Assembly: GCA_937877565.1 (NCBI GenBank)
Contig: CALFJB010000108.1
Location: 1 to 64,000, forward strand
DNA from: an uncultured Selenomonadales bacterium
Lineage (GTDB): Bacteria > Bacillota > Negativicutes > Selenomonadales > Selenomonadaceae
Direction: 5' to 3'
DNA length: 64,000 bases
The position numbers were made by a program, and so were the translations under genes. Shown here in pieces: positions 63,092-64,000 of the stretch (position 1 is its first letter; the number at the start of each line of letters is the position of its first letter). The notes below the pieces were generated by a model. It was not told the DNA's origin. It saw only the letters and a list, made by a program, of their open reading frames with translations, and did not search any database.

Positions 63092-63193
63092 CGCCCGTCA
63101 TTGGTTTCAGAGACCGCTTTTACTTGAAATTACAGGAAAGTTGGAGGAGGTGGTTAGTTGGAATTTCTACACCTTAAGAAACCCTGACGGGCG
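63092..63193 (+). ncRNA. Candidate structured RNA closed by a 15-bp helix
   Basis: CGCCCGTCA (63092-63100) and GGTTTC (63103-63108) pair with GAAACC (63178-63183) and TGACGGGCG (63185-63193). Inside, AGGTG/CACCT can pair. A strong GGAGGAGG site lies within, before a 33-codon frame (GTG 63150 to TAA 63251) of unknown worth and a 9-codon TTG frame. The 250-bp gap 63064-63314 contains nothing else I recognise. Could be a leader RNA, an attenuator or a decayed gene end. Confidence 0.4.
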
Positions 63194-63314
63194 CGGCACT
63201 TTTTCTTTGGTACTTTCTTTTTTTGCTGCAGAAAAAAGAAAGTACATATAAAACATAAAATTAATTAATGGAACTAAAAAACGCCGCTATACAAGCGACG
63301 TGTAAATTTCTAAG

Positions 63315-63398
63315 TGGTGGGCAGGGATGGATTCGAACCATCGTAGCAAATGCAACGGATTTACAGTCCGCCCCCTTTAGCCACTCGGGCACCTACCC
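63315..63398 (-). tRNA. tRNA-Tyr (GTA)
   Basis: 84 nt including encoded CCA. Acceptor GGGTAGG/CCTGCCC, long variable arm (class II), anticodon GTA in ACTGTAAAT, T-loop GGTTCGAATCC. Confidence 0.93.
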
Positions 63399-63409
63399 AA
63401 ATTTTTCAG

Positions 63410-63487
63410 TGGTGACCTTGGAGGGACTTGAACCCCCGACCCTTTGATTCGTAGTCAAATACTCTAATCCAACTGAGCTACAGAGTC
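63410..63487 (-). tRNA. tRNA-Arg (ACG)
   Basis: 78 nt with CCA. Anticodon loop CTACGAA between TTTGA and TCAAA. The acceptor GACTCTG/CAAGGTC contains one C-A mismatch (position 5-68). Confidence 0.88.
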
Positions 63488-63499
63488 ATTTATGAAAGT

Positions 63500-63576
63500 T
63501 GGTGGATCCACTAGGACTTGAACCTAGGACCGACCGGTTATGAGCCGGTTGCTCTAACCAACTGAGCTATAGGTCC
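63500..63576 (-). tRNA. tRNA with CAT anticodon (Ile2 or elongator Met)
   Basis: 77 nt with CCA. Anticodon stem CCGGC/ACCGG around CTCATAA. The GGACCTATAGC start looks like Ile2 (lysidine-modified) tRNAs, but Met cannot be excluded from sequence alone. Confidence 0.88.
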
Positions 63577-63614
63577 TCATTAACCGGCAAGGTTTCCAAC
63601 TGATTTTCAAAAAT

Positions 63615-63689
63615 TGGAGCGGAAAACGAGGCTCGAACTCGCGACCCCAACCTTGGCAAGGTTGTGCTCTACCACTGAGCTACTTCCGC
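63615..63689 (-). tRNA. tRNA-Gly (GCC), copy 1
   Basis: 75 nt with CCA. Acceptor GCGGAAG/TTTCCGC, anticodon GCC in CTTGCCAAG. Confidence 0.93.
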
Positions 63690-63700
63690 GATATTTAGTT

Positions 63701-63775
63701 TGGAGCGGAAAACGAGGCTCGAACTCGCGACCCCCACCTTGGCAAGGTGATGCTCTACCACTGAGCTACTTCCGC
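63701..63775 (-). tRNA. tRNA-Gly (GCC), copy 2
   Basis: 75 nt with CCA, nearly identical to copy 1. The outer anticodon stem differs by a compensated change (CACC..GGTG against AACC..GGTT). Confidence 0.93.
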
Positions 63776-63855
63776 TTGTCCCTGACTCAACGTCAACTGA
63801 CAGGGCGTATTATATTCGTTAATTTAAAATTTGTCAAGAAAATTTTATTTCGTCA

Positions 63856-63884
63856 TTGCGAATATATTTTTTTTTATGTAAAAT
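63856..63884 (+). promoter_or_regulatory. Promoter of rph
   Basis: TTGCGA (63856-63861), 17-bp spacer, TAAAAT (63879-63884), 29 bp before the TTG start. Confidence 0.6.
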
Positions 63885-63913
63885 GTAGCAAATACAACGT
63901 GGGAGGAATTTAT

Positions 63914-64000
63914 TTGCCGAGACAAAATAACCGTAAATCAAATGAAATGCGCGAAGTTTTTTTGCAACGTCGCTATCAAATGTATCCTCACGGCTCCGCT
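63914..64000 (+). CDS. rph: Ribonuclease PH, N-terminal start (runs off the window)
   Basis: TTG start behind GGGAGGA. Only 29 residues are visible (MPRQNNRKSNEMREVFLQRR then YQMYPHGSA). The pattern R-K-x-N-E-M-R followed by YxxxPHGS fits the start of RNase PH, a phosphorolytic 3'-end tRNA-trimming enzyme, which would suit its place beside a tRNA cluster. Short evidence, so moderate confidence. Confidence 0.55.
   Translation, partial: MPRQNNRKSNEMREVFLQRRYQMYPHGSA

Overview
The window is AT-rich bacterial DNA. It carries hemC-metH, MutL, AddB, a D-Ala-D-Ala carboxypeptidase, a CBS/DRTGG manganese pyrophosphatase and a DhaM-like protein, with many TTG/GTG starts behind strong GGAGG ribosome sites. 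That mix suggests a Firmicute, most likely a Negativicute (Selenomonas-like). The placement is inference from gene content; no 16S or ribosomal protein gene is present. All family names come from motifs I recognise in the translations, not from searches.

Layout. 1-7.2 kb: two minus-strand genes for very repetitive GGxGND (RTX-like) calcium-binding surface or secreted proteins. 7.5-8.6 kb: three tandem units of exactly 359 bp, each encoding a 25-residue hydrophobic peptide plus a divergent ~58-nt antisense RNA whose 5' end matches the start region of its own peptide mRNA. I read these as three type I toxin-antitoxin modules. 8.6-22.9 kb: housekeeping genes (hemC, metH, HAD phosphatase, hybrid histidine kinase, mutL, a HicBA pair, addB, a coiled-coil protein, a DD-carboxypeptidase) and one small frameshifted gene.

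23.0-38.8 kb: a minus-strand island. Its promoter-proximal half is a five-gene set (CitE-like lyase, ATP-grasp, PRTase-TRSP, PRTase-PELOTA, HAD) known from tellurium-resistance-type (Ter) stress loci and predicted to make a nucleoside-like metabolite. It overlaps by 14 bp into a defence-type set: SNF2 helicase with DUF3883, a membrane protein, a RepL-like regulator, a DUF1156 DNA methylase, a second RepL-like regulator and a DUF499 ATPase. Nested palindromes lie on both sides of the methylase region.

38.9-60.8 kb: a type III-D-like CRISPR-Cas locus (Cas10 with GGDD, Cas7-like RAMPs, Csx10, Csx19, a TIGR03986-type RAMP, a CARF-HEPN Csx1-like nuclease, reverse transcriptase, Cas2, Cas1, Cas6, two small arrays in opposite orientation). 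csx10 is interrupted by an IStron (group I intron plus TnpB); predicted splicing restores its frame. Between the interference and adaptation genes sit two divergent genes, a DUF3800 protein and a STAND ATPase, that share a nearly identical ~440-residue C-terminal repeat domain.

60.8-64 kb: pyrophosphatase, dhaM-like gene, a hairpin-closed RNA candidate, five tRNA genes on the minus strand and the start of rph.
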